Part shown: positions 1 through 10,250 of the stretch, piece by piece
How positions within the stretch are numbered: the first letter of the stretch is position 1
Layout: each line of letters begins with the position of its first letter
DNA from: Yponomeuta sedellus
Lineage: Eukaryota; Arthropoda; Insecta; Lepidoptera; Yponomeutidae
DNA length: 64,000 nucleotides
Direction of reading: 5' to 3'
Assembly: GCA_934045075.1 (NCBI GenBank)
Contig: OW203721.1
Location: 19,326,714-19,390,713 of the forward strand
Notes under the pieces: model-generated
Seen by the model: only the letters and a program-made list of their open reading frames with translations
Told to the model about the DNA's origin: nothing
Database searches by the model: none
Made by a program: the position numbers and the translations under genes

Positions 1-75
1 AAACTATTTTGAAATGGACACATTTCAAAATCTAGATCATTTTGGAGAAAAAATGGACAAAAAAACTCCAAACTA
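1..75. repeat. Dispersed repeat, copy 1 of 3 (unknown family)
   Basis: The core AAAATCTAGATCATTTTGGA followed by AAAAACTCCAA recurs at 2896-3030 and 20533-20662. The longer copies also share AAGGTTTTATTCAAAGTAGC upstream. No coding capacity. Confidence 0.7.
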
Positions 76-207
76 ACAGAGTTTACATAATTATTTTAAA
101 ACAGAACTCATGCATTGTACTGGCTTTAATTCCAGACATTATTGTCATCTAAATAATCCTTTATCTTATACTAGCCCTTTTGGCACAAAGTGTACTTTAC
201 ACATTTT

Positions 208-267
208 TGAAGATTTATATTAAGCTTGCCTGAACCGCGTTTCAGGCAAGCTTAATATAAATCTTCA
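208..267. repeat. Perfect 27-bp hairpin with 6-nt loop
   Basis: Arms 208-234 and 241-267 are exact reverse complements around loop CCGCGT. It lies just upstream of the PLXDC exon at 327, in the end of its intron. Confidence 0.9.
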
Positions 268-326
268 GGGATTCTATTATAGAAGCGTATACAATGCCCC
301 ATGAAGGATGTATTAACCTTTGCCAG

Positions 327-562
327 CCTAAACGAAACGTCCTCTCCGCTTGCAGACGACAAGTTCACCGCTCTCTGGGAGAATGTGACGCTCAAGGAGG
401 ACCCAACGAAGAACTTCACATTCGCCGCGACGCTGTACAAGAATGGCGACATCACGTTCGCTTACCTCCACGTGCCCATGCCCATCCAAAACATCAGCGA
501 AGAGTTGCATCCGGTGAAGATTGGCATCAGCGACGCCTACCAGACTGAGAGGATCATGTTCT
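327..562 (+). CDS. PLXDC2: PLXDC exon, nidogen-like segment
   Basis: Reads LNETSSPL...ALWENVTL...HPVKIGISDAY and ends in phase 1 at a GTAAGT donor (563). The acceptor is uncertain. AG at 325-326, after a pyrimidine run, gives a start at 327 that keeps SLNETS in frame. AG at 353-354 is a good alternative, and AG at 281-282 is the furthest upstream the frame stays open. Confidence 0.8.
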
Positions 563-3500
563 GTAAGTAACGGGACAACTGACTACAAGAATGAAAGTGT
601 AACGGCATGATATTGTTATTTAAGTAGCTTATACTCGTATATTTTATGTATAGTCTATTTATCTTTACTTGTCCAATGTAGTAAACAAGATTCTAACCTC
701 AAAATTGATATTTGATGCCAAAACTACATATTTTCTCGCGAGTTCATTAACTTTCTTTATAAAATTGGCAGCGTATTGTCTAAAATAGTCTCCCCGGTTA
801 CTTCATTTATGGTAATATGGCAGTTTTCGACAAAAAAATCATAATTTACGGGTAGAATGTTGTTTACTAAAATGGACAAGTAAGAATAAATAGACTGTAG
901 TCCACTTTGGGCACAGAGAGAGAGTATGGCCTTAATTACCACGCGTGCCCACCGCGGGTTATAATAATAATAATTATTGACACAAAAGACATACAAAACA
1001 AAATTACATCATGTTACAATATAGTAAGACGTTAATTAGAGTTACATACGTTTCTGATGCGTGCTTCTGATACCTGTATTACAGGTATCAGTGCCCTCCC
1101 AATAATGAGTAAACAATTTTGTAACGTGTGAAATAAAAATGGTTAACAAGATGTCTAAATTCTTGAATAGATTCGAGATATTTCATAATGTACACAGTGT
1201 TAAACAATAAGCGTTAAACTTTATTTAACAATATTTTAGGTACTCGTAAACTTTGTGTGTGTGTTTATGTGAGGGTGTATGTGTGTGTGTGTGCGCGCGC
1301 GCGTACATAAACAAAAATAACCTATAATAAATAACTTTATATTGTTAGGAGATCTTCCGTTTCAGCGTAAGTATAATTTAAAAATAGGTCAACTAAGACT
1401 TTTTTAAGATTATGTGAATTCAAGTTCCGAAAATCACACAATCTATTAAGTCTATTATAAAGAAATCCTCCCAGAAAAAGTTGAGACCTTTGTGCAAAGC
1501 TAGTACGGAATCTTTGAATTGTGAATATGACATCTTTGCGTCTATTTACGGCCTCGGTGGCGCAGCGGTTTGGCACGCTGACTGTAAAACCGAAGGTCTC
1601 GGGTTCGATCCCCGGCCGGGTCAAACTAGGAAACGAACTTTTCTAGTTTGTCTCGGGTATTGGATGTTATTTATTTATTTATTTATTTATTGTATTAAAT
1701 CTATCGTCGAGTTAGCACCTATAACACAAGTCATTTAGTTGTACTTAGTATAGGGCTAACGAGATCTGTGTAATATGTCTATGAATATTTATTTATTTGA
1801 TCTCCCCAAAGTACGTATCTCCGATTTCTTGTGCTGACTAAGGATGCATTGCATGATGAATAATTGTCTGACAGAGAACCTTAGCCGTTTGATAAACAGT
1901 AGAAGTTGGCGTACGAATAGGGAAAAAGGGATTGGTAGTTTCAAGCGCTGATGTGAACGCCTCCGACACTCAGGATACCTCGCGGTGTTTTCCTTCACCG
2001 TTACAGAGTGGTATTATTACTACCTCTTCACAAATGTACTGACGTAACTTAGAAACATCAAAGTCATTGGTAAATGCTGGGATTCGAATCGGACGGCGCG
2101 CTACCACCGCTACTGTAAACCTAAGAAAAATTCAGTTCAGTAAAATTTTACAAATAAACATGACACGAAGACCGTTTATGATTGGCCGGTAACTGTATAT
2201 TGGTTCATAAAGGGTATCAGTCTATTTTTTTTTACTTCAGTTATATCCATGGTACTGTAGCTCAGAATCTCCGAGTTTGGGACCAGCAAAGTCACAGTTT
2301 TACTATTAATAACAATTAATGCCAAGCGTTGGTCGCACTATCTAACCAAGGAATCCGTTTCACTATAGTGAAAGGTATAAGTAATTACTATAGATGAAAA
2401 ACAGGAAAAAGAAAAATGTTTTCTTATAACTATGCCATGTAGATAAACTGGCAAAGTCGATAAACTGACAGATTATTAATTAAGTAGGAAGACTCAGCTA
2501 AGCGATGTACACGATAAACGCGGCATAGGAAACGTGTAAAAAATTTAACTGGCATCATATTATGATTTAAGAGAAAAAACCCTTTTTTGCTCAGACAGAC
2601 ATACGTTGTAGATACATGAATACCAGCACAGAACAGTGTGTATCTTATTTGTATTGAAAACTTGGTACGCTGCATGACTATTGTGGTTAAGACTAATGCA
2701 CTTTCACCGCTATTGTCAACCATGATGATGACGTCATGACGGCGGTGACTGCATTCTGTGGTTGGTTAACCAACAGTGACTGAATGCCTACTGGTATTAA
2801 GTCACACTTTGCAGACATTGTCGCGTATGCAAACAAACAGAGCATTGTGTTATAAATAAAAAGTTTTTTTTTTATTTCTTGTCATAACCGTATTTTATGA
2901 AATGAAATGAAAAGGTTTTATTCAAAGTAGCGCAGATACTGCGGCTTAATGAACGTTACATGTCAAACTAGGTGTCCATTTCAAAATCTGGATCATTTTG
3001 GAGAAAAAATGGACCAAAAAACTCCAAACTTAGTCTTTTCAAATTTTTAGTCTTAGGGTAAAAGGTAACATTTTATCTAATGCCGTAAAAATAATTTAAA
3101 TATAATCTCTAACGAAAACGGTCACGTTTTCCCTTTCGATATCGATATCAACCCTTGTATGTCCTCACTGCTAGGGCACGGGTCTCTTCCTGCATCGCAG
3201 GAAGTTTAGGCCATACTCCACCACGAGGGCCAAGTCCTGGTTGGTGGAGGATTGTAAGGCAGTGGCGGGCCTTACTGTCCGAAGTTGTCAAGCCGCCCAT
3301 AAGGTTTTCCTTTACCACAGACTATTTCAACTACCTCAGAGGGGTGTTAAGGAACGAGTTTTTATATGACCTTAGATGTTTCCAATTTTAGTAATTTTTA
3401 TGCCCCGGCAGTGCAGCGTCCGCGTGGTCTCTTCACTCATCTAGTATGAGTTAAGGTGTCCCTGGACGCTGTATATATTATCTCGCAAAGGCCAAACTCA

Positions 3501-6500
3501 GTTCATACCTATACATTTATATACTACTAGCTAGTTCTGCAAACTTTGTTTTAATTTTATTAATTAGCCCATGACCTTTTCTCGGATCTACAAAATATAT
3601 CCAAAGCAATTCATAAAAATCGGAGGTGAAATTCGTGCTTCGCAAGGCACGTTAAGCCGTTGGTGCCGGCTGTCATGTAATGGCAGTCGTTAAGCCATGT
3701 CAGAGGCCTTATGGGCGGCTTGATAACTTCTGACAGTAAGGCCCGCCAGTGTCTTACAATCCTCCACCAACCCGGACTTGGCCCCCGTGGTGGAGTATGG
3801 CCTAAACTTCCTACCATACAGGAAGAGACCCGTGCCCCAGCAGTGGGGACATATAAAGGGTTGATATCTATATCGATATCAATTCATGAAAATCGGTAGT
3901 GGATCGGATGAGCTCGATAACAAACACTTTGACATGAGATTATTGTATATATTAGATATAACATGTCCACGATCCAGATAAATAATGTACAATACAAAGT
4001 CTGATTCATTAACGAGCTTTAAGAAATTGATATTCCGGCTGGTATCCCATTCCCACTGTCAAATTTACATTTTTTTATGTAGACTAAACGTCCCGCTGTA
4101 GGGCATATGCCTTCTCTCAAAGAGACAGTATGGGCTTCATTAGCACGCGTCGCCACCGAGTATTATCAATTTCAAGCGCTGACCACCTCAAACACTCAGG
4201 TTTTCTCGCAATGTTTTCCGTCGCAGTTAGCGAGTGGTATTGCTCCTATGATCAAAAATGTACGTAATTTAGAAAACAAAGTTATCGGTACATGCCTGCG
4301 CTGGGAATCGAACCTGGGTTTCTCGCTTCCGAGTCCGTTGCTCTACCTAATGGGCTACCACCGCTCTTATTCTTACTTTCCAAATGTATTTTTGGACTAA
4401 AATTTATTAATATCTCATTTTTGAAACTTGTATTTTCCAAAGTTGGAGCATTTTTTTTAATTCACATCCGCTTTATCTTGTATAATTATTTGTACATCTA
4501 CTTCCTTCTCCAATATATTAGTCCAGTCCATCCAAAGGTTGTCTGGAAGAGATCACTTTTAGTGATATATCTGTACTCTTAGGTTAAGAAATATCTGTGT
4601 AATTTCCATTTTTATGCGCAATAAAGTGTTCTCTATCTATCTTTCCTTGGACCGCCCTGTAAGCAGTGCTAACCGATTCTCTTCCTCCGCAGTTGTCCGC
4701 CGCAAGACTATATTCGAGTATCACAGAGTCTCGTTCAGGGACCACGAGATCACCTCGGGCACCATGCTGAAGCTCGTGGCGCTGCCTACCTGCATCCAGT
4801 ACAACAGCTGCGCCACCTGTGTCAACCACGATACCGGCTTCAATGTAAGCACCGCAACTCATTCTTTCATTTGTTTGTACATCGCTGGATCGAAGCGCTC
4901 GTGGCATAGTGGAACTAAGTGATTGGAATCAATCACTTGGGTTGTCAGTCAGGTGCTGAATAGGAGACCATTCAGTGACTACCGCTAGTTGCATTTTATC
5001 CGAGCGCCTCCCTGCTTAGCAAGGGACTTTAAGCTGATGCTGCCGGCTGTCATGTAATGGCAGTCGTTAAGCCATATCAGACCTATAATATCTGATAACT
5101 TCTGATAGTAAGGCCCGCCACTGTCTTACAATCCTCCACCAACCCGGACTTGGGCCCCATGGTGAAGTATGGCCTGACCTTTCTACTATGCAGGAAGACA
5201 CCCGTGCCCCAGCAGTGGGGACATACAAAGGGTTGATAGACATACAGCTACTTCCTTCTCCAATGTATTGCTCCAGTCCATTCAAAGATGGTCTAGAAGA
5301 GATAGGCGGCATGTTATCACTTTTAGTGATAACGCCTGTGCTCTGAGCTTAAAAAATACCTGTGTAATTTCCTTTTTTATGTACAATAAAGTGTACCCTA
5401 TCTATCTATATACCGCAAGAACTGGCTGAGCACTAGCCGCACCGAGGGTTCTGAACATAATCCAGCAAAAATATTTAGCACTGGACTTATGTAAAAAGGT
5501 GTGAAAGATAAAATAGTCTTTTTCGTTCAATTTGGGTGAAAATGAAAGTACAATACGGTTACGTTCTTCTTATGGCGGTAGTGTTTATGAGACCTATGTG
5601 AGAGCCATGGAACTCTTCTGTTTAATTGACAACATTTCAAAATTGTATGGAGCTCTAATTCGAAAACCATTTCGAGATTTGGCTTTGTAAAGCAAGTAAA
5701 AATTTATTTCAGTTTTTTCTGTGGTTGCATTTCCGAGAAAATTGTAAAAACACAAAAATACGCTGATGACGTCACACCATGGCTCTCAGTGAACATGCCT
5801 GTGCCACGATAAAAAATAAAGTCAATTTCAAGATCTAACCTAAAAAATTACTTTGTGTGTATTTAGTAATTTTTCGATACGAAATGATGGGCGATGATGT
5901 GACAACTTGGAAACCAATGAAACTGCAGTATTGCTTCGTGAACAGATTGAACAAAATTGAGTAGAGAGCAATAAATTTAACACTACACAAAGTTCGTTTA
6001 CGTTACGCAAGGCAAGCCACACAACATAAGTATCAGGGTTACCATACTTTTTACTTACCATTATAAATAACCTTGAAAAAGTAGCTACAAAAGTAACAAA
6101 CTGGCAGCAAAAACACTCCGAACGCAGATAAAGACTTTGCCAACACAAAGTGCATTTAAAAAAAGGAACAACTACATACATTAAGGGATGATGAATTGAA
6201 CTAAGCTGATTTAATTGTATAAAAGAAAAACATATTTGCAGATGTTAAAAAAATGCAGAAACTGTTTTCTAACATGGCCCTGGCAATACTAAAATGACAT
6301 TTGTTTGTAACTATGTTTTTTTACAGTACGTTCACATTAACTTGACGCGTGAGAGAATTGGTAACAAGGACATAACATGTGAATTAGCGTTTGGACCTAA
6401 TCGGAAGATGGTAAAACAAGCCCTCAATCCTTTTATTTTCCCCAAGTAATGGGAATGATTTCTTATTTAACATGGTAACAGTAAACATCTCAGTGCTACC

Positions 6501-9067
6501 AATTCTTTCACGCGTCAATATAGTGTGAACGCACTGTAGGATATTAGGCAAAAGAAAACATATTGTGAGCCTCGTTGTTTCGTCACTTCCGGTAAAAATA
6601 TTTTAAACTTTAAAAAATATAAGAAAACGTGCTTGTTTCAGAAAATAAAAAAATATGGGTAGTTTTATTTCGTATCTAGTTTCCTTTAAGACAATAAAAA
6701 ACGTGTGCTAAAAAAATGAAATGTCAATTCTTGCTTTTCTTATAGTCGGTTCTTTTTTTTTGTTAAAAAAGTAGTGTACATTTATATTGGTGATAGCGCA
6801 TTAACATTGACCATTTTGTCGACAGTGTTCTTGGTGCGAGCAGATCAAGAAGTGCTCGAGTGGCACGGACCGCAACAAGCAAGACTGGATGGCCAGACGT
6901 AAGTTACTCTGGGATCTATTTTACCATACATCCGTTACCAGCCTTGGAAGGCTCAAAATGGGCTGCAGTTGGCAAGACTGCAGTAAAACTTAATTGCATT
7001 CGTTGTTGGAATTGCATGCCAGCACCGCATGCAGTGCATGGAATGCTCGGTTGGTTGGCAGTTTCGTTGCAGTCGTGCCCAACTGCTTTTTAAGCCTATC
7101 TAAACTGCAAATTTGCAGTTGGAAACATTCATTGCAGTATTTTTTGCGCAACTACAGTGCAACTTTAATAATATTGGCAGTTAGTTCCATTTAAAGTTAG
7201 TCACTATCAAGAAGCATACACCGAATAAATATCCAACTCTGAATAAGCTGAAATTGTGGGAAATTGATAAAATAAATAAAAAGCAATTGGAAAATATACG
7301 TAAAGAAAACGCACCGAAAACATGAGCTTCTTCTGAATCAACAAAATCCACAACTCGATCGATCAATAGAGAGTAGGATGGTGGCATGATAGTCGTGCAT
7401 AGAACGCTGCGCAACGCACTTGGAATTATGAAATATTTTTGTTTCCAGACTGCGACACGGCGCAGATCACGGACGAGAAGTCTTGTCGCGCGCCGCCGCC
7501 TGGTGCCGCCGCCGGCAACGAGTCCGACTCCACCGCCTACTTCACGGACGGCACCGGGCCCTACTATGACCCCGTCATCCGGACCGGCCCCGGTGAGACA
7601 CCATTTACGCGCTCAACGCTCAAATAGTATCACTGTCGAATTTTGTTCTATGAGGTTTTCCCAGATATTTTTTTCGTAATATCAGTTTGAATGTAATTAA
7701 ATACGCACTCCACCAACATAGTTTTCTGTAATCCATGTTCTACATAGAAGAGTGACCATCCTATCCTAAGCAATATCTGTTAAACAGCTCTACTTCAAGG
7801 CGAAAACCCCGTGTGTTGAACGGAAAATTAATCCAATATATTTTTTCAAAAATTGTAAAGGACCAACTATAAAGACATGTTTCTGGAATTACGCATTTTA
7901 AAAGAAACCCTATCTGTTGGATGCAATATTGTCTATCAATGTATTTGCATGTCTTAAGTCATTCAAGAAATAACAATTATCTGTTTTGGAATTTGGGTTG
8001 TTCTTTTCTATTTGCTATGCTTTGGCCATGGGTAGAGCAGGCTCGATTTCTGAAATGTTTCCGGCCGTTAACCTTAATAAATAAATTACAATTAGGGAGC
8101 TAAAGCCATGCCTGAGGTTAGAGCACGCTCAAAAACAGAACTGTTTCCGGCAGTGCCCGGATCGTTCGCCCCGCGACCGAGGGCGCCGGCGCCGGCACCG
8201 GCCATCGCGCCCGCGCCGGCCGAGGCCCACTCGCCGGTCGGCGGCGTAGTCACAGCCTTCGTGGTCATCGCGCTGCTCGCCAGCCTCGCCTCCTGGGTCC
8301 TCTACGCGTTCAAGAACCCGCACACCAAGAGCGGACAGATACTCATCAAGGTATGTTGGCGGTGCGGACGGCGTCAAACAATTTTGAACAGTCAGTCTAT
8401 AATATCTCTGTTATTTATTTTACTTCATCGATAACATTAGGGTCAGTAACTCATCATATTATGCTTAACAACATTGTTGTTCTAAAATATTAAATGTGGC
8501 AATGTAGCACTTATTCTCTTTTCTTTATTTATTAAGCAAAATAGCTGCGTGAGTTGGTTGGAAGAAAAAACTATCTGACATTATGCTCGCCTTTGTACAT
8601 ATTGTGCAATAAAGAATTTTCATTCAAAATAGATCTGCGACGCTGGCAACTCTAGTCCACTCTCTGACGTTACGGAGCCATGATTTTCATTTTCTGCCAG
8701 CGTGACTCTTCCTCAATTCCCTTCGTGATAACCTGAAGTCGTCACCATTAATTTCGAATCACATGTCGCAAGTAACTTTTATGTTCTTTTTTTACATTTT
8801 ATTACAATCACTAAAAATGACAAATTGCGAGACAGAATGTTCCACGTAAGCCTTACGGCCTTAGTTCTTAAAATAAATAATAACAGAAAAAATAAACAGA
8901 ACAATACAAAATAACAATAATAATACAGAAAAACAAAATAAAACAGTCCACGCGAAACGGAGTGTTCCGTCTCTGCTCACAGTCCTGTTTATTTACAGTA
9001 CCGGCCGACCCAGTGGAGTTGGAAACGTGGCGAGGCGCGCTACACAGCCGCTACCATCCACATGTAG
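327..9067 (+). CDS. PLXDC2: Plexin domain-containing protein (PLXDC1/2, TEM7 type), last six exons
   Basis: Single-pass membrane glycoprotein family; the vertebrate members are endothelial cell-surface receptors. I assemble exons 327-562, 4693-4844, 6826-6898, 7449-7592, 8154-8350 and 8999-9067 with matching phases and GT/AG borders, giving about 289 residues; the N-terminal part lies left of the window. Seen in order: a nidogen-like segment (ALWENVTL, FTFAATLYKNGDI, HPVKIGISDAY), the junction VRRKTIFEYHRV, a Cys-rich PSI domain, a Pro/Ala-rich stalk, one hydrophobic transmembrane helix, and a short cytoplasmic tail ending in TAATIHM. Domain order and the RRKTI-EYHRV core match the PLXDC family as I know it. 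Fairly sure of family; the symbol is by family resemblance only. Confidence 0.88.
651..897. mobile_element. Tc1/mariner-like MITE, family 1, copy 1
   Basis: 247-bp non-coding element with about 43-bp terminal inverted repeats starting YAGTCTATTTATTCTTACTT, flanked by TA on both sides (649-650, 898-899). The second copy is 19384-19640. Size, long TIR and TA duplication fit a mariner-type MITE. Confidence 0.8.
903..965 (-). repeat. Lepidopteran tRNA-derived SINE family, short fragment
   Basis: Carries the motif CTTAATTACCACGCGTGCCC shared with copies near 4105, 10100 and 28918. Orientation is taken from the copy at 4105-4372, which keeps its tRNA-like head on the minus strand. Confidence 0.55.
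1253..1310. repeat. GT/GC microsatellite
   Basis: Runs of GTGTGT and GCGCGC interrupted by TTTATGTGAGGG. Confidence 0.8.
1337..1545 (-). pseudogene. C-terminal fragment of a LINE reverse transcriptase
   Basis: The minus-strand reading contains RFRTSFAQRSQLFLGGFLYN, then LNRLCDF and a Leu-rich end (DLFLNYTYAETEDLL). This resembles the conserved tail of CR1/Jockey-like ORF2 proteins (x-S-x-x-Y/F-LGG-x-LYN-x-L). No upstream RT domain remains. A SINE abuts it on the right. Confidence 0.5.
1550..1797 (+). repeat. tRNA-derived SINE, plus orientation
   Basis: The head GGCCTCGGTGGCGCAGCGG acts as an A-box region and GGTTCGATCCC (1602-1612) as a B box for RNA polymerase III. The anticodon arm does not pair, so it is not a tRNA gene. 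The body ends in ATTT-rich repeats. The start was set at the tRNA-like first base. Confidence 0.75.
1936..2122 (-). repeat. Lepidopteran tRNA-derived SINE, degraded copy
   Basis: Has TTTCAAGCGCTGA, the GTTTTCCTTCACCGTTA block and a tRNA-like end GGGATTCGAATC...GCTACCACCGCT, as in the fuller copy at 4105-4372. Confidence 0.65.
2896..3030. repeat. Dispersed repeat, copy 2 of 3 (unknown family)
   Basis: Longer copy: AAATGAAATGAAAAGG, GCGCAGATACTGCGG, then the ATGGAC/GTCCAT-bounded core. Near-identical to 20533-20662. Confidence 0.75.
3145..3310 (+). repeat. Lepidopteran interspersed repeat (CTGCTGGGGCACGGGTCT family)
   Basis: Contains GGGCACGGGTCTCTTCCTGC and GGTTGGTGGAGGATTGTAAG. The same block is inverted at 3625-3885 and 5035-5240 and repeated near 30015 and 30185. 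It looks like the 3' region of a non-LTR element; family is inferred. Confidence 0.65.
3625..3885 (-). repeat. Same interspersed repeat, opposite orientation
   Basis: The minus strand carries the GGGGCACGGGTCTCTTCCTG block. It extends through GCCGGCTGTCATGTAATGGC. With the copy at 3145 it forms an inverted pair about 300 bp apart. Confidence 0.65.
4105..4372 (-). repeat. tRNA-derived SINE, near full length
   Basis: The reverse strand starts AGCGGTGGTAGCCCATTAGG (A-box region) and has B box GGTTCGATTCC (complement of 4303-4313). The body includes CAATTTCAAGCGCTGA and TTAGCGAGTGGTATTG. Best copy of the family in this window. Confidence 0.8.
4498..4645 (+). repeat. CR1-like LINE 3' tail, copy 1
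   Basis: Shares with 5249-5411 the blocks CTACTTCCTTCTCCAAT and GTCTGGAAGAGAT, a small hairpin ATCACTTTTAGTGAT, CAATAAAGTG and the terminal CTATCTATC array. Hairpin plus tetranucleotide end is typical of CR1/Zenon-type LINE tails. It ends about 50 bp before a PLXDC exon. Confidence 0.6.
4693..4844 (+). CDS. PLXDC2: PLXDC exon, linker and first half of PSI domain
   Basis: Preceded by TTCCTCCGCAG and followed by GTAAGC. Joined in phase 1 it reads F-VRRKTIFEYHRV, then LPTCIQYNSCATCVNHDTGFN, the start of a PSI cysteine pattern. Ends in phase 0. Confidence 0.88.
5035..5240 (-). repeat. Lepidopteran interspersed repeat, minus copy
   Basis: TGCCGGCTGTCATGTAATGG through CCCAGCAGTGGGGACATAC, the same family as 3145 and 3625. 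Confidence 0.6.
5249..5411 (+). repeat. CR1-like LINE 3' tail, copy 2
   Basis: Same blocks as 4498-4645 but with a better hairpin, GTTATCACTTTTAGTGATAAC-like, then ACAATAAAGTG and CTATCTATCTA. Lies in the PLXDC intron 4845-6825. Confidence 0.6.
6324..6536. mobile_element. Tc1/mariner-like MITE, family 2
   Basis: 213 bp, flanked by TA (6322-6323 and 6537-6538). TIRs of about 40 bp begin CAGTRCGTTCACA and contain TTGACGCGTGA and AGAATTGGTA. No coding capacity. Confidence 0.78.
6826..6898 (+). CDS. PLXDC2: PLXDC exon, second half of PSI domain
   Basis: Small 73-nt exon between GTCGACAG and GTAAGT. Reads CSWCEQIKKCSSGTDRNKQDW, continuing the PSI fold directly from GFN of the previous exon; this GFN-CSWC split matches the domain consensus. 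Ends in phase 1. Confidence 0.87.
7449..7592 (+). CDS. PLXDC2: PLXDC exon, end of PSI and extracellular stalk
   Basis: Acceptor TTTCCAG, donor GTGAGA. Supplies HCDTAQITDEKSC (last PSI cysteines), then a Gly/Asp-rich segment containing YYDPVIRTGP. A potential N-glycosylation site NES lies in the stalk. Phase 1 at both ends. Confidence 0.82.
8154..8350 (+). CDS. PLXDC2: PLXDC exon, Pro/Ala stalk and transmembrane helix
   Basis: Acceptor TTTCCGGCAG, donor GTATGT. A Pro-Ala repeat is followed by a hydrophobic helix (VVTAFVVIALLASLASWVLY) and a basic stop-transfer stretch AFKNPHTKSG. Strongly GC-rich against its introns. Ends in phase 0. Confidence 0.85.
8999..9067 (+). CDS. PLXDC2: PLXDC terminal exon, cytoplasmic tail
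   Basis: After acceptor TTTACAG, phase 0 gives YRPTQWSWKRGEARY...TIHM and a TAG at 9065-9067. RP-x-x-W followed by RRG/KRGE and a short acidic/polar end is the conserved PLXDC tail. The longer open frame across this exon (8962-9261) is the wrong frame. I see no convincing AATAAA close downstream, so the 3' UTR end is unknown. Confidence 0.83.
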   Translation, partial: YRPTQWSWKRGEARYTAATIHM

Positions 9068-10099
9068 GCGCACCCTTAGTACACTCAGCGGTCAACCTCC
9101 CGAGCCCCCGTGCGCTGACGAAACTGGCATTAGCAAAAGGCACGAAACGTGTGGCAGCTACATTGAGTGATACGTTCAGACACAGATACACTGTGTGCAA
9201 GGAGGATAACGAGCTCGGGCCGCGGCGAGAGGCTCCATTGAGCAGAGCTAGCGCCACCTAGGGAAAAATATCATGTCTTTTATTACAGACCGTTTTAGCA
9301 AAAAGTGTATACCTCAATCTTTCAATCATGTTAGTAGGTGATTTTTACGACCCATTGCCGAGTTCCAAAGGCATTCCTTAAAACCTAGGACTCGATAGCA
9401 TTAACGCCAAAAACGGCCGCTTTTGGCATAAATGCTTTGAAGTGCGTGATCTTAGATTCTCTCAGATAGGTCCTAAAAATCACACATGATTCAAAGATTA
9501 TACTTACACTTTATGCTAACAACTGATCTGAAAAAAGATGTGATATTTTTTCCTTAGTCGCGCCAGTGTTACTCTATGGAGCTCTTTAAGGTTTATCCAT
9601 CTTACAACGGGCCGGCGACGTACTTACAAGATACTTACCAAGTAAGAAACTATGAAACAAGAGCAAAAAAGCCCGTGACCGTTCGAAGGTCTCACACGTC
9701 CTGGGTTTTTTTTGTGCTAACATTGTAGTAAAGTCTTATTTTAGTTTGTATCATTGCGCTCGTACGTCGCCGTTGTAATATGAATAGACCTTTAGAAACC
9801 CTATTGTGAAGGTTGGGGTGAAACAATGTCGCTGGATATCAAATGTATGATTATTTATTCAATTTTGTAACTAAACTGGACTAAGATTGTTTAACTTTAA
9901 AGTATTCCCGGCCGTTAAACTAGACTAGTTTCTTCGTTATTCTTCACAAAAGCAGAAAAATACTTCAGCTGAAGTCCACAAAGTAGTAGGATGGTCCAGT
10001 AACCAATATGACGTCCACAGCAGCCAGTAAACTGAATTATTATTGTTCAGAACACTGTTTTTTACTGTTGTTAATACCGTATGCAGCCTATTTATGTCG

Positions 10100-10250
10100 T
10101 AGGGCACATGCCTTCTCTCGGCAAGAGAGTTATGGGCTTAATAACCACGCATGCCCGATGCGGATTGGCAATTTCAAGCGCTGAGGTATGTGAATACCTA
10201 GCACGCAGGTTTCCTCACGATGTTTTAATTCGTGTAAATACCTTAAAGTT
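10100..10250 (-). repeat. Lepidopteran SINE fragment
   Basis: GGGCTTAATAACCACGCATG, CAATTTCAAGCGCTGAGGTA and GGTTTCCTCACGATGTTTT match the SINE family body. The tRNA-like head is absent. Confidence 0.65.

Noticed and set aside
1550..1622. Possible tRNA gene on the plus strand
   Set aside because: A and B boxes are present but the anticodon stem does not pair and the sequence continues into a SINE body.
5840..6181. Minus-strand 113-codon frame in a PLXDC intron
   Set aside because: Cys/Phe-rich chance frame without splice signals or recognisable motifs.
8962..9261. Open plus-strand frame of 99 codons spanning the PLXDC last exon
   Set aside because: Splice phase from the previous exon selects another frame, which gives the family-like RPTQWSW tail and a TAG at 9065; the longer frame is a shadow.
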